A stretch of 64,000 bases of DNA from Pseudocercospora fijiensis CIRAD86 (lineage: Eukaryota; Ascomycota; Dothideomycetes; Mycosphaerellales; Mycosphaerellaceae): positions 4,471,947 through 4,535,946 of the forward strand of contig NW_006921537.1 of NCBI RefSeq assembly GCF_000340215.1, read 5' to 3'. Made by a program: the position numbers and the translations under genes. Shown piece after piece: positions 11,131 to 24,657 of this stretch. The notes beneath the pieces are model-generated. The model worked only from the letters and a program-made list of their open reading frames with translations, had not been told where the DNA came from and did no database searches. Positions within the stretch are counted from its first letter, which is position 1; each line of letters starts with the position of its first letter.

Positions 11131-14100
11131 ATCCGCGGTATTCGAGACTTCTATAGTAGGAAAGAATTTTCTATTCTACGAGACCTTTAATAATCGATAG
11201 TCTTAACAGCACTAAAATAACAACTATTTAATTAAGCTTCTATAATCGTCTATAAGATTACTAAGATTAGTATATCGTTAATAATAGCTCTCTTATTAGC
11301 TAGTCGCCTCGGTAGTACTAAATACATTACCCTACGAGGACTAAACGACTAGGACCGCTAGTTTAAGCAAACTAAGACATATCTAACTAGGTACGAGACC
11401 TAAATATATATACTAATCCCTATTCGAATAAACTAGTAGAGCTAGCACAACTAGTAAGCCCTATACTAGACACGGCTCGCATACTAATTAACCCTATATA
11501 TTAACAAGGGGTTAAGATAGCTATAGATATCTTCGGGGTCTAGTTAGCGGAATTCAATCGATTTAGGTTAGTACGTAACAAGTCTATCGAATACCTAGCT
11601 ACTACTATAGACGTACGCTATTACTTAGAGATTACCGATAACGATAATATAATAGTACTAATACTACGTGTTATTCTCGTACGTCTAGGGGATAAGCTTG
11701 CTCCGAATACGTATTAGCAACGATCTATAGTTAGCAATGAACTAGCCCGACTAATAGGGTCGGGCTAATAGGGTTATAGCAAGTTAAGGACCTAGAACAA
11801 TAGTATAAGGAGTAGCTTAACTTATATAAGAAGATAAAACGTATATAACATTTAGAGCTAGACAATATAGTAGTTTATCTCTATATAGCAGTTACGAATA
11901 TAGATAAAACCTATAAGAAGGGGCTTTATATAATACATTAGGCCTTACTTAATACTAATTACTTCCTCTACCTAATTAGTATAGTACGAGACGCAATATG
12001 CTAGGTTCTTCTACTAAGAAGGGGTTATCCTTTAGTATTATCTACGAAGAAACAGGTAAAGCTAATGCCGCTCTATAAGCAGCTAGTAACAATAATACTA
12101 AGAGACCTAACAAGAACAAAGGAAGTGGCCGTAGTAATAGTAGAAGCCGAACACTAAAATCATACGCTAAGGTTACTAGCGTTAGTAAGAAGAAGGCATA
12201 TAAGAACCGGGGCAAATATACCGTAGTAAAGTACCGCCTACGTATATAGGTTAAAGAGAAGGATAAGGACAATAAGTAGAAGGGCAAGCTAAAGTACTTT
12301 AAGAGCTACCTATATAAGAACAAGGGCTTCTACTTAAGGCAAGCTAGGTTCTTTAAAGACCTACTAGCTATTAGAATTGCTTAGGAGTATTATTAACTAG
12401 AAAGCAACGAGGACTCTATACTAGACAAGCTCTCCCTCGCTTGCTTCTTCTACTCTAATATACTATCGTTTGCCGGTACAGTTAGGCCTACTATATACTT
12501 TAGTATACCAGCCCTAATAGAAACTATTTAATAGCCTAATATATAATAGTAGCTTAAACTGCAATATTATTAACTATCTAGGCCGCTTTAATTTTATACC
12601 ACTTCTGCTTCTAGCCTCTTTAACCGTAGCAACCGGTACTAGTTATAATAAGGTCGTAGCTATCGGAATAGCTATTAGTAGCAAGCCCCTCTAGATTAAG
12701 CTAAGGGCATTCTTATACATTCCTAACTTCTATACTAATATCGTAGGTAGTACTCTTTTCTTCTAGCGAGGTTTCAAGTACTAGGAGATTAACGATACTC
12801 TATATAGCTTATAGTGCAAACTACTAATCAAATTTATTAGACTAAACTATAGAATGCCCTACTTCGATATTGTTAGCAAAGTAGACGAAGCACTACTACT
12901 AACTAAGTAGCTAGTCGACTTAGACAATAAGCCGCGTAAGTACCTATTCTAACTCCTCCTATCTTTATATATAATAGCTCGTCGCTCCGTACGCCTATTA
13001 CTACTAAGAAAGCTTACACTTAAGCAAATATATAAGGTATTTAGATATCTAGGTACTAAGAGAGTAGAAGATCTAGTTAATAGGGTTAATAGAATAAAAC
13101 GTAATTATATATATAATAATAAGGTACTAAGAATACTACTTTGTCCTATATATATATAAGCAAAGGGCAAAAAGCTTATTTCTAGGAGACTAAGGCACTA
13201 TAATATATCGATACTAACTGTATATAGACACATTGCAGCCGACCTAATATAGCTAGATCTAGCCTATAATAGTAATTAGTATATCGTTTATGCATATATA
13301 ATATAATCTAAATACTAGACTTCACTTTATATAGACAATTTGTAATCGCTAGGAGTTAACTCTCTTTTAGTGCTAGAACTAGTTAGCTACCTTCGTACGC
13401 AATATTAGCAAAGATATTATCTGTTTGTTATCTAATAATAAAGGGGGCATTTTAGGCCTTCAGTTCTGATCCTATTTGCGTAATAACTATACTATATAGA
13501 GGCTAACAGCCCTATATATATTAGAATAGGACCTAGCTAAGCGAGCAGGCCGCACTATTATTAAGGTAGCTCGAGCCTTAATACTATCTACTAGATTTCT
13601 ATACTAATTATAGCTAGAAGCAGTTTATATAGTAACCTTCCTTACTAACAGATTACTAAGGTTACGAATAGCTAATCCACTAATGCGTATACTATATAAG
13701 ATTGCTACTAGATATAAGCCTAATAGAGCTTATATCTACTAGTTTAGAGCAAGGGCATATCTAGTAATCTATAGTACAGAAACAACTAATAGTAAAAGAA
13801 AGGCTATACTGCTAAATACTATAAAAGTAGCCTTACGAATATGTATTAGATACCTATACGGATATAAAGGATATTAAATCTATCGTATATAGGTACAATT
13901 ACGAATAAAAGTTCTACGTATAAAAAATATTGTATTTAACGAAACTAGTTTCTATAATAGATATAATAATAACCTAGGTGTTATTATAACTAATAAAGAA
14001 CTTGCGGAAGAATATAGTAATCTTAAAGAACTACAAGCCCCCGCCTCGGAGCATTAGTTTAACGAACTTCGAGAAGCATACGATATATCTCTAGACCTTG

Positions 14101-14923
14101 TTAGGTTTAAAGCTAAGGGGGTAGATATACTAACAGGACCTAGTCGACTTATAATAGTTAACCCTACAAGGCTAGCAGATAAGCCTATTAAGTAAGAACT
14201 ACCTTAAGAACTACTACCGGCACTACCAATCGAGCTATAGCTGATATAGTTACCTTAACTCTAGAAACAAGACTATCTAATTAATCTACACGAAGCACTA
14301 TAACCGCGTAATAACATACTAGTTAGACTAGTAGACCTAGCAGACCTAACTATTTTTTAGCAACCTTAATAACTCGAGAACGATGCTAGTAATTATGCCC
14401 CTACTAACAATATAGACGCACTAGGTTACGTAGATAATAGAGATATAAATTTACTGCGTACAGAGCTTGCTAAATTGCTAATACCAATTAAAGCAGCTAA
14501 TGTATCTTATCGTTACTTACTAAACATAGGAGGCCTGCACTATCTAGTTAACAACCCCTATAAACGATAGCGAGTAGTAGCAATCTACCGAGTAAGCGAT
14601 CGAGAATAAGCGAGAAACCTCCTATAGTCTAGTAGCCTTTGTATAGCAGCTAAGTATAAAGCACGATTAATATATATAGCATTAAGCGATTAAGCCGACA
14701 TTAATTAACTACTACTATTTCCTTGTAACAAAGACCTAATACTCACTCCGAAAGTATTAGAATTGCTAAAAGAACTACGAGACTAGCGCTAAGTATAGAA
14801 GAGTTAATTTCAAGAGCATTAGATACACGCTATAAGAGTAGAATTCAATAAGGCATTAACAACTAGTATATTCAAATAGGAAGATATAACACATATACTA
14901 GAGCAACTATACCTACTACCGCT
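11131..14923 (+). mobile_element. Copia internal region, left part (gag, PR, integrase, start of RT)
   Basis: This is the RIP-degraded Ty1/Copia polyprotein. Gag lies at about 11.2-12.3 kb. The GAG-pre-integrase and integrase core lie around 13.0-13.9 kb (FRYLGTKRVEDLVNRVNRIK; then an IDNL/SLGVNSLLVLELVSYLR segment). Around 14.78-14.92 kb is the start of the RT domain (…FQEH*IHAIRVEFNKALTT…LEQLYLLPL). It breaks off at 14923, where the Pogo terminal repeat begins, and RT resumes at 21948. The short frame at 12042-12287 on the opposite strand is chance. Confidence 0.75.
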
Positions 14924-14968
14924 TATAGAAGTTAAGCGGGCGTGCCGTATAGCCGTACGTGCCGTATA
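14924..14968 (+). repeat. Pogo/Fot1 left terminal inverted repeat
   Basis: Forty-five bases that reappear as the reverse complement at 21903-21947 with one mismatch. The repeat contains the internally repetitive core GTGCCGTATAGCCGTACGTG. It starts with TATA, consistent with insertion at a TA dinucleotide, the target of Tc1/mariner/Pogo elements. Confidence 0.85.
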
Positions 14969-15472
14969 CCTCCGAGGTTTTAACTAAGGCACTTTAGTAT
15001 ATAGTACCTTAGCAACTATTAGAGATATAATGTTTATATTAAGACAGTAGACACTTGTAATAATAGGCTTTAAAATGGTATATATATTATAGCTATAGCT
15101 TATATCGTCGCGTACTACGTATAGGCTAAGATCTGCCCTAAATCTCGGCTTCTAGCTTCTATACCTTACTGCTTTGCAATACCTTAACTAGAGGCTTAAC
15201 TAGCACTTGTTTGCGACTTCTTAGCTTCTTAGCTAACTGTTGTAGACTATCTTAGAGTTGCCGAGTCGCCTGCTTAGTCTCTTTATTACGTTATTTGTTA
15301 GTAGCATCTACTAGCTTCTAAGCTACCTTCTCTATAGCTATCTTCGAGCCTTCTTCTTTACGTAACTAAATAGCGACTTTCTTCTACTAAGCCCTCGTAC
15401 GAGACTCTTTATTCTTAAGCTGTTTAGCGGCTTATTAGTCTACTTTGTCTTATTCTTTACTAGCTTATATAG
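14969..15472 (-). mobile_element. Pogo/Fot1 transposon, C-terminal part of transposase
   Basis: On the minus strand this continues the transposase frame from 20371. It gives a highly charged Lys/Arg/Gln/Glu tail (KNKESRTRA, KKVAI*LRKEEGSKIA, LQQLAKKLRSRKQ), typical of the C-terminal end of fungal Fot1/Pogo transposases. LINE-1 copy B separates it from the catalytic part. Positions 15455-15472 are the left copy of the LINE-1 target duplication. Confidence 0.75.
15455..15472. repeat. 18-bp target-site duplication of LINE-1 copy B, left
   Basis: CTTTACTAGCTTATATAG, repeated exactly at 20354-20371. It defines the LINE insertion precisely and shows it is the youngest event of the nest. Confidence 0.9.
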
Positions 15473-18400
15473 ATAGATAGATATTTCATTTGCCTGTTGT
15501 AGTGCCTTTCGGCCTATATAGGTCTGTTTCTATATATTGTTTTAGGTAGGAAACCAACTTAGTTGGTAAAAACCTCCCTCCTGTCCTATTTATAAGTGTT
15601 GATCTTCCTTGTTTCCTTATTCTCCTTCCTCTAGGGTATACTAGTGTTATAGTTGTTACCCTCTAACTACCTTGCCTACTACCCTGCCCTTCTTTCTCCC
15701 TCTTCTTCCCTCTTTTTTATCTACTCCTTAGTTTCCTTTACTAATACGAATTGTTATATAAATCCCTGTTTAATAATCTACTTTACTATCCTCTTTAGGT
15801 CTTCTTTGCTCTAGATTAGCTTGTCGTACTCCCTTTCTATTGCTTTTAGTCTCTAATCGCTTCTGCCTTCTAACTATTAAGGGTAGACTAGTAGTATATA
15901 CTTAGGATTCTGAGATTAGTAGCTATATTAGTAAGCTCTACTTTCAATTCCTAGGACGTTTCTTCTAAATAGGTAAGATCTAAATTTAATGTATTTAGAT
16001 CTGATTTAGATAGCTAGGCTTACTTCGGCCCTGTTTAGGTCCTTATAGAGCAGGTAGTTATATTAACTAAATTTGATTAGTACCTTTAGGGTTCCTAGTC
16101 TAACTTATATTTTGTTCTATTCCTGCTCCTATAGGTATCTAGCAATTGATTCTATTAGGCTTTGTTTCTCTCCCTTTAGTTTGTCTTCCTTTAGCCTTAT
16201 ATTTAGTCCCTAAAGCTCTTTCTCTAGCATTTCTCTTATTAAGACTCTATATTGCTCTAGGTCTTTAACTTTCTAGGGAGTTATTTATAGTCTATCTCGC
16301 CTCCTAGTCCTAATATACTAGGCTTTTATCTTGTCTAGTGCCTTTTAGATAGTCTATTAGGCTAGGTATTCTATTATCTTTGCTATATATTAGTGTCTTA
16401 GTCCCTTAAAGTATTATTTAACTAGTAGGATCCCTAATTCTATTTCTACTACCCTTGTTAGTATAGTTTTATATACTCCTAGGATTTTCTTTAGGCTTTA
16501 GGTTTAGGACCTACTAACTAGTTACTTAATCCTCTTCGGTATTTTCTCCTAGGCTATCTATATCTATACTCTATATAGTATTGCTAGCTTAACAATTGCT
16601 TTATATATAACTTTAGCTTTCTCGAATATAGCCCCCTATATAGAGGCTATAAGCCTATTAATAGATTATATATTAGTATCTGCCCTCTGCTTTGCCTTCT
16701 TTACTTATAGTCCCTAATTCAGTTTTGGATCTAGCTAGATCCCTAGTACCCTAAGCTCTACTAATAGTTGGGTTTTAAAGCCTTAGATAGTGATTAATTG
16801 CTTTATATTATAGGTTGATTTAGTCTTACTAAAGTAGATAAGCTAGTACTTTTCTAGGGCGAATTTTGCTCTATACCTCCTTGCCTATTTTTTATACTCC
16901 TAGTGCTTCTCTTCTAGGATCTTGCAGTTAGTTTCTATTGTCTTAGACTAGGCTAGGATATTTATATTATCTATAAACCCTAATGCTAATATGTTTTTTA
17001 ATTCTAGGAGTAGGAGTAGGTCTACTATAAAGATAAGGAAGAGGATTAGGGAGAGTATAAATCCTTAAGGGATTCCCTTTTTAGTTAGTATTAGGTCTAA
17101 TTTGAATTTGCCTAGAATAAGCTATATTAATCTTTTCTATAGGAAGGACTAGATAAATTAGACTATCTAGTTTAGTATAGCTTTCTATTTAAGTATATAT
17201 AGGAGCCTTTTATAGGAGACATTATTAAAGGCTCCTAAGATATTAAGGGAGAGGAGGGTTGCTACCTAGTTTTAACTATAGTACTAGATATGCTTAATCT
17301 GTTCTATAATTAGTTCTATAGCTATTAGTATTAACCTCTTCTTTCTTCCTCCTATCTAGCCTTTAGGAAGGATGTTCCTTTCCTCGGTAAAGGTTATTAG
17401 CCTTTTAGCGACAATTTTTTCTAGCACCTTACCTATTGTATTAAGTAGGGCTATTAGTCTATAGGCCTTAAGCTATATATAGTCTTCCTTCTAGGGCTTC
17501 CTTAGCACTACTATTAGGGACTTCCTAAATAGTCTTAGATAGTGTCCTAGTACTAGGCTTTATGAAAAGATATTAGCTAGTGCTAGGGCTAGCCCCTTCC
17601 TATATACTTTTAGAAGTTTGTTATAGATCTTGTCTTCTCCTAGTGCCTTATTACCTAGAATTTTCTTTAGGATCCTTTCTATAGTTTCGGGTTTAACCTA
17701 GGTATCTCTTAGTATACCTAGTAGTAGAGTCTCTTATTCTATCTCCTTTATATCTAATAGGTCTGCTTATACTTTTCTATAGAAGAAGTGTTAGCCTAGG
17801 GCTCTTACTTTCCCTTCTATTATAGTCTATATTTGTCCTTATTAGTCTATAATGTCCGGGAATTGTAGTAGTATATCCTTATCCTGTTTAGGTCTCTTTA
17901 CCTATTTAGCTATCCTCTATATCTCCTCTAGTTTCTTTGTAATTATTCCTATTATAGATCTCTATTCTTATATCTTATCTTTCTTAATCTGGATCTTCTT
18001 TTCCTAGTAGGCTTTGTTGTAGTTGTCCTATACTTCCTAGGTATAGGTTTATGTCTACTACCTCCTTGCCTTCCTTACTACTTTAACCTTCCTTATATAT
18101 TTACTAGTCTAGTATAGTTGCTAGTATAGTAAATGTTTCTTTGCTAGGGTATACTTTCTAGCTACCTATTTTAGGATTCCTGTTAGTTCTTCTACTGCTT
18201 TATTAATATCCTCTAGCCTTAGTAGGTACTTTATTAAGAGTTCCTCTAGTTTTAGGTCCCTTTCTAGTTCCTCCCTAATCCTGCCCTATTAGGTACCTTT
18301 CTAGTTAAGCTTCTCCTCTGGTTCCCTTTCCTAATTAGCTTAGATATTTAGCTCAATCTATACCGGGAAGTAGTCTAATAATTCTTCTAGTTCCTAGTTA

Positions 18401-20353
18401 ATCCTATATCTTATAATCCTGTTCCTAATCTAATATAATATAAAGTATAGGTCTAGTGTGCTACTACTTCCTCTTGCCTCTTAAGTAATTAGTCCCTTTA
18501 GGGTAATAATTTCTATTTCTTCCCTCTCTAATATATCAATTAGTCTTCCTACTAGGAAGTAGTAAGCTAGGGTAAAGTCTAAGCCCTAGAGGGGGTAGTA
18601 GAGGTTGAAATCCCTAAGTAGGATTTAGTAGGTATTCCCCTAGATAACTCTAGGTAGTCTTTCTAGGGTTTTTAGTTAGGTACTGCTTCTCAAGTCTAGT
18701 AGCAGGTTATATATATAGTAGACTTAGAGTATACCTTAGGATGTCTCTACTTGAACTAATGTTAGGTCCCTATCCTCCTATAGTATAGCCTACTAGGTTT
18801 CTATATCTATCTCCTTACTAATATAGATATATATCCTTAGGGCTCCCTAGTTATAGATAATTAGGCAGTATCTTAGGTCTTTAACTGTTGCTAGTCTCTT
18901 TATATATAGGTTGAGCTAGGGCTCTTAGATTGCAATAATGTAATGTTCTTTTAGGTTTAGTGCTTAAAGGAAGCTCCTCTATACCTTGTCTTTACTCTTA
19001 TTAATATTGTACTATATAATGTTTAGTAATATTGCAATGTTTATTAGGTTTTATCTATATTATTTCCCTATAAGTTTTCCTTTAGTCTTCCCTTACTTTA
19101 GACTAATATTTAACTAAGCTTTATCTGCCCTACTTCCTTTCCTATAATGTTAAGGTATCTTAGTCTCCCTAGTTGCTAGTAACTCTCTTATGCTAGTAAG
19201 GCCCTAAATATGAACCTATTATCTTGTCTAGACCTCTTTTGTAGTACTTAGCTAGGTTGCTTCTGTACCTAGCTGCCCTAGCTTATTATATATCTTTTTA
19301 GTATATTGATTCTAGCTTCCTTTGCCTTCCTCGCTACCTGTATTCTTACTAGGTATTCCTTCGCCTAAGAGGGGTGTCTTTTAGTATAGTATATATATCT
19401 TGCTTCTCCCTTGTATGCTTTATATTCTTTAACCTAGTAATCCCCTATATAATAGGAGCAGGTATTAGTTGTCTTTATGCACTTAGCTACTAAGTGTCTA
19501 TAGTATTGATATTTGAAGTACTATATTATCCTATAGTTGCTTCTGTATATCTCTATTTCTAATCTTTTAAAGTCCTAGAACAACCCCTAGTCTAGCACTA
19601 TATTAGCTTGCTCTATACTCCCTACCTAGATAATTAGGGAAGACTGCTTCTTAGTCTCTTCGATTTTCCTTTTAATCTATACTACTTTTATAATCTTTAG
19701 GCCTAAGTATATAGCTTAGTTTTATCTCTATAGGCTCTTAATATCCTATTCTTCCTTAAAGCTTCTTATTATACTATAGGCTATAATTATAAATTGCTAT
19801 TAGGAGACCTTTGCTGTTTTCCCTATCTTAGTTGTCTATTCTTTTTATATCTCTAGCTTCTTTTTGTCCTACTCTTATGCTATAAATAGCTTAATTACCC
19901 CTTTACCTTCGTTCCTAGCCCTAATTACCTCTTTAACTGTAATTCTTTCTACAATCTCTTTCCCTATAAGTCCTTAGATTTCCTTTTGCTCCTATAGGTC
20001 CGTAATATAGACCCTAATTACTATCCTCGGGGGTTTTAGCGTCTCTTAACTAGCTACTGCTACCTAGGTACGATAGTTTAGGCTTATTTCCTGCTGTTTC
20101 TTCGTAATCTTTACTACGACTATATTAGCTACCTTTGTAATTACGTAGCTTACCTAGTTGTAGATTGCTTTTAGTCCTCTAAGGAGTTCTAAGATTATTA
20201 TCCTATATACCCTCTTAGGGGTTCTTCTATCTTCCGCCTTTAGCACCTCCTCTGCCCTAGTATATAGTGCTTTCCATTCGTCCTCCCTTCCTTCTTAACT
20301 GTCTTCCCTTCGTCTCTAATTGTTCGCTGCCATTTTTATTCTCGCTATATACC
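15473..20353 (-). mobile_element. LINE-1 copy B, full-length Tad-like LINE (minus)
   Basis: A 4.88-kb non-LTR element on the minus strand, flanked by an exact 18-bp duplication. ORF1 starts at ATG 20333-20331 (MAAN…), still intact here but ATA in copy C. The ORF1 C-terminus has degraded CCHC knuckles near 19.4-19.55 kb. ORF2 has an endonuclease (about 17.9-19.0 kb) and RT. RT block A (LSLNILGAFNNVS-like) is near 17.2-17.3 kb, GIP*G near 17.07 kb and GFIDNIN near 16956-16985. The 3' end (low coordinates) carries TATC repeats. Stops at former Gln/Trp codons show RIP. Only about 20 bases precede ORF1, so the 5' UTR is short or slightly truncated. Confidence 0.9.
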
Positions 20354-20370
20354 CTTTACTAGCTTATATA

Positions 20371-21902
20371 GTAAGAGCCTATTCAATCTTCTTTAGTAAA
20401 AAGATTATAGCGCTATTGTTGTTATTTGCCCTTAGCTCTTCGAATAGGCCTTTACTACGCTTACGCTTCTTCTTCTTAAGATTAAGTGCTATTTAGAAGC
20501 CCTTGTTCTCGGCCTTTAGTATAGCATTCTTAGTTAGTATAGCGAGAATAGTATTAGATAGCTTGTTAACCTTCCTATACTAAAACTCGTTTAATTCTTT
20601 AGCTATAACGTCTCTAAGTAGTCCTTTAAGCTTCTTCTAGTTACTAGCTAATAAGATTGAGTTGCCTAAGTTACTACTAGAAGGCCTTATTGCTAACCCC
20701 TTCGGTTTAAAGATATCTAGTATCTCTAGTAGATTAAATGGATATAGGCCTATCTTCTTCTAACTACTAAGAATAATTTTCTTAGTAAGAGCCTTTATCT
20801 AGGCAGGCTAGAACAAGCGTAAGAGGTTACGTTTAGTAATACTACACAACCCTTAGCAGTTACAAAGGAACTTGTCCAGTTCTTAGCTATAGTAAACGCT
20901 AAGTAGACTAAAGACTAATATATAAAGCGGCTAGAGCCTATACTTTAAGTAAGGAGGGTAGACAGCAACTAAGATCTTGTTCTTATTATACTAGTTAAGG
21001 AATAGCATATTTATATAGCTGCTATAGCTATCTATAAACAAGAGCCTATGTCTTCTACGTACCTTATCCTTTGTACAGCAATAGAAGATCTGTTCTAGCT
21101 ACGCTAATCTAAGGCTATTGTCTGTCTAATCCTTCTTAGAAGAAGCGGAGAAAGTAGTATATTCTAAAGCCTTAAAGTCCTCTACCTAAGTGTCCTAAAT
21201 ATTGCCTATCTTAGCTTGATAAATTAGGCTAGGTAGTAGCTCTATTCTATTAGCGTAAATATAGCTAACTATTGTAAGCTACTCCCTATTGCTATAGTAT
21301 CTATCGCCTAGTAGTCTCTTACTATCTAAAGCGGCTTTTAAGACTACTCTCTTTACCTTTATAAGGAAGCTAATAAGGATATCCTTCTTATCTATATTAT
21401 AGATATTCTTAGGTAGTATATTATACTCTTTAATCTTCCGCTCTACTAATTCGAAGTATACGTATATTAAGCCTTGCTATCTACCTTCTTGCGCTCCTTA
21501 TCTAGTAGTTAGAGATAGAGAGAGAGAATCTTGTTTCTATGCCTTTTATAGAAGGCAGGTATCTAACCCTTACTAGGCCGTCTCTTTACGATATCGTATA
21601 CGAAGTCGCAAAGTATCGATAGTATAGGAGGCAATCTACGCTCTAAAAGGGTATTAAGGTACTCGATAAGCGTACGTTCTTATTAATAGGATAAAATTAT
21701 CTAGTTTTCGTGTTTTTAGGTAGCTATTCTAGCGACTCTATTCGCGCGTCTACTAAGCGTCGACCGGTCATTTTTATAATGTCTCGCTACTACTAAAATA
21801 CTGCGCTTGTCTTGCTGAGTAATTTCCGCTATCGTATAGCTATATTAGTCTATTATAGAAGAAGATATATAGTAGTAAAGATAATGCTAGAAACTGAGAA
21901 TC
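20371..21902 (-). mobile_element. Pogo/Fot1 transposon, DNA-binding and DDE part of transposase
   Basis: Minus-strand transposase of the Pogo/Fot1 (DDE_1) family. Near 21.8 kb the N-terminal helix-turn-helix reads …ITQQDKRSILVVARHYKNDRS with TLSRR following. A Tc5/CENP-B-type segment lies near 21.6 kb (ERTLIEYLNTLLERRLPP). The catalytic core is near 20.9-21.1 kb (RRHRLLFIDS-YSSYIN, then PPYLKYRLQPLYI), matching the family's D-x-H-x-S-H and PPH…LQPLDV signatures with RIP-type His to Tyr changes. The rest of the C-terminus is at 14969-15454. It is cut by LINE-1 copy B and inactive. Confidence 0.85.
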
Positions 21903-21947
21903 TATACGGCACGTACGGCTATGCGGCACGCCCGCTTAACTTCTATA
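21903..21947 (-). repeat. Pogo/Fot1 right terminal inverted repeat
   Basis: Reverse complement of 14924-14968 with one mismatch (ATGCGG for ATACGG). It ends in TATA. Copia RT coding resumes immediately after it. Confidence 0.85.
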
Positions 21948-24110
21948 GGTATCTAAGTACAAGTGTAATATATAGAGCCGCTTAGTAAAGTTCAAAGCTA
22001 GACTATATATAAGAGGGGATCTATAGAAGAGTATATATCTAGATATATACGCTTCTATGCTAGTAGCAAGAGTGTTCCGTGCCCTAATAGCAATTACTAC
22101 TACCTTTAACCTAGAGGCTAAGCAAATAGACGCTATTAATACTTTCCTAAATGCTAGCCTGCCCTATACGCTATACTTAAAGCTACTAGAAGGTTTCGAA
22201 TAGAAAGAAAAGGTACTATAGTTATTATAAGCACTATATAGTCTTTAAGAATTACTAAGGCTATAGTATAACTACCTTACTACTACCCTTAAAAACAAGC
22301 TTAGTATATAACTAGTAGATAATATAGATCGCCTATATACCGACCTAGACAAGCAGGTATTTATCTTCTTCTATTTAGATAATATAGTGCTATTGTATTA
22401 CCGCTAATATAAGCAGAAAGCAATGGACTATAAGCGGAAGCTGGTAAGGGAATACGAGCTTGATAACCTAGGCAAGATTTCTTAGTTTCTCGGTATTAAA
22501 GTTATACGTAATAGGTAGAACAGAAGGCTATAGTTGTTATAGAAGACGTATACTAAGAAAATGGGTTAGCGCTATAGAATTAATCCTAAAACTAGTAGGC
22601 GAGTAGATTTACTATTGCTAACTAGATACGAGCCGTACGAGAAATCTTCTAATAAGTAAACTCGTTCTATAGACTTATTAGTAGTACTAGTATACTAAAG
22701 CCGAGTAGGATTACTTAACTTCGTAGTAGTATAGACTCGACCTAATGTTGCTAAGGCTATATTAATGCTGTCTAAGGCTTTGTGGAACCTACGACCAGAA
22801 GATATAGCCGCTACTAATTAGTGTATTAAATACCTGCTATAGACAAAACACCTATACTTAGAATATAACGCCGATAGACTAGCAATTACCGCTTATTTAA
22901 GCTAACAACTTTATGAATTCTGCGAAGCTCCTAACGCCTCCTAGAGTAACCACAAAGGCACGAGACAGTTATTAGAAGGATAGCTGTTTAGTCTATTTAA
23001 TAGACTAGTCGATAAGAAAGCAGTACAAGAGTTAACTATTACTAAATCAACGACTAAAGCTAGACTCCTAGCCGCCTTATATATAGGCTTAGAATTAATC
23101 TAGTAGAAACGTTTCTATAGCAACATTAGCCTTACTTTAGACAACCTTCCTATACTATATTATAATAATATATAGAGCCTTCTTAGCGAATGCTTCTAAG
23201 CTAGACACTAAGCTTAGGTATATAGATATATATTAATACTAGTTGCGTTAAGAGTATAAAGCAGGTTATATACAATGCGAGTATTTAGCAATATAGGATA
23301 TACTAGCGGATAGATTAACCAAACTCTATAGTCCTTAGAACTAGAAGAGATTTATTTTATATTTAAAGCTTATAATAGTATCTACTAAACTAGAAGAAGT
23401 GGATTAAGAAACTTTCTAGCAAACAACGCTAACAAAAGTGTCTAATACGATAACGACGACTAATTAGAACAGAGGATTTAACCTTACCTTCTAATAGGAA
23501 CTAAATAACGGCGTAGACGACCTTATATTACAGGCTACGTTACTATTACCTATATTATTACCTCGAGTATTAATTTAGTTAAGCAATAACAAGTCTACGG
23601 CGTTTATATTAGTACTAGTAATAATTGTATAGTAGTCTTAGCTAAGGGTAGCGTCCTTAGTTTAAGTTACCTATCCTAATTCGTTAAATCTGTTTAACTA
23701 ATATATATTTACTTAATCCTTTATCTAATTAATTAGACCCTACCTATACGATTAATATAATAACCTATAGTGTAATATTAAGGGCTTAGTTTAACTAAAC
23801 TAACTAACTATATAGTACGAGTTCTCGAATAAGGCTCTAGTTGTCGGTTTATACTTTAACTATATAGGAAGAAAATATTTCCTAGTAATAGAGGGCGTAT
23901 ATAAAGGTGTACAAGCAGTCTAGATTATATAACGATATCCTTCGGAGTACTCGGGGGATAAGATAAGACTGTCTTATATATAGTGTAGATTTAAACTAAT
24001 TTTTTGTTATTTTAATAAAGTACTATATATAAAGTTAAAAAGATTAATTTTTCTTTTGTTTCTATATAAAGAAGGATTAGCTAACCCCTTTTATATAAGC
24101 TAAGGGGGTA
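21948..24110 (+). mobile_element. Copia internal region, right part (RT, RNase H, 3' UTR)
   Basis: RT resumes with VSKYKCNI*SRLVKFKARLY and IRGDL, then VARVFRALIAI, LEAKQIDAINTFLNASLP and a catalytic loop near 22370-22384 that reads YLDN instead of Y-x-DD. RNase H follows near 23.0-23.15 kb (ITKSTTKARLLAALYIGLEL). From about 23.4 kb no domain is visible. A polypurine tract (TAAGGGGG, 24101-24108) stands directly before the right LTR. RIP-degraded. Confidence 0.8.
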
Positions 24111-24281
24111 TATAACGTGTTAGCTTAGTTATATAACTATTATATAACTTCTTAGTAGGAGAAGGATTTTTATACTATAGAATAGACTATAGAATAGATA
24201 GAATAGAGGCAATTAACGAAGCTATATTAAACCGCTAGCAAGGCAGTATTACGTAGTTAATCTACTACGCTATACGTTATA
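24111..24281 (+). repeat. Copia right LTR
   Basis: 171 bp, pairs with 10944-11115. It is preceded by a purine tract and followed by the GCTTC target duplication at 24282-24286. Confidence 0.8.
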
Positions 24282-24286
24282 GCTTC

Positions 24287-24657
24287 CCTCTTCTTAGCTA
24301 CGGTCCTATAGCTAGCTAGCTAATTAGTCTTAGCATACCCCGTACCCGTACGTATAGCCGAGCAGCTAATTAAATTTAATGCCCCGTACCCGAACGTATA
24401 GACGAGTAGCGAATTAAATTCGATACCCCGTACCCGAACGTATAGCCGGTTATCGTCGGCGCTATAGCGACAAACAAACAAACAAGCCTATAAGTTAACC
24501 CCTCTAAGGCAGGTACGCGTATAGTCGAGTTACGCGCCTAAGGCAATTAGGTACCTCCGAAGCCGCGTCTGCTAAGGATTAGCCTAGTTAGCTAATAAAC
24601 GTACGCTAAGAATCGAATATACAATCTTAACCTATAGACCGTAAAGCGCGGATACTA
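24287..24657 (+). mobile_element. TRIM-like element, internal region
   Basis: 371 bp left between the Copia element and the right terminal repeat; with 7 bases on the other side it makes the whole interior. I see no coding frame. From about 24339 to 24440 there are roughly two and a half copies of a 44-45-bp unit built on CCCCGTACCCGAACGTATAG, with imperfect units differing by C/T and G/A. Confidence 0.5.

Noticed and set aside
12042..12287. Open frame of 81 codons on the minus strand
   Set aside because: Antisense to Copia gag-pol, low-complexity Leu/Tyr composition, no family features.
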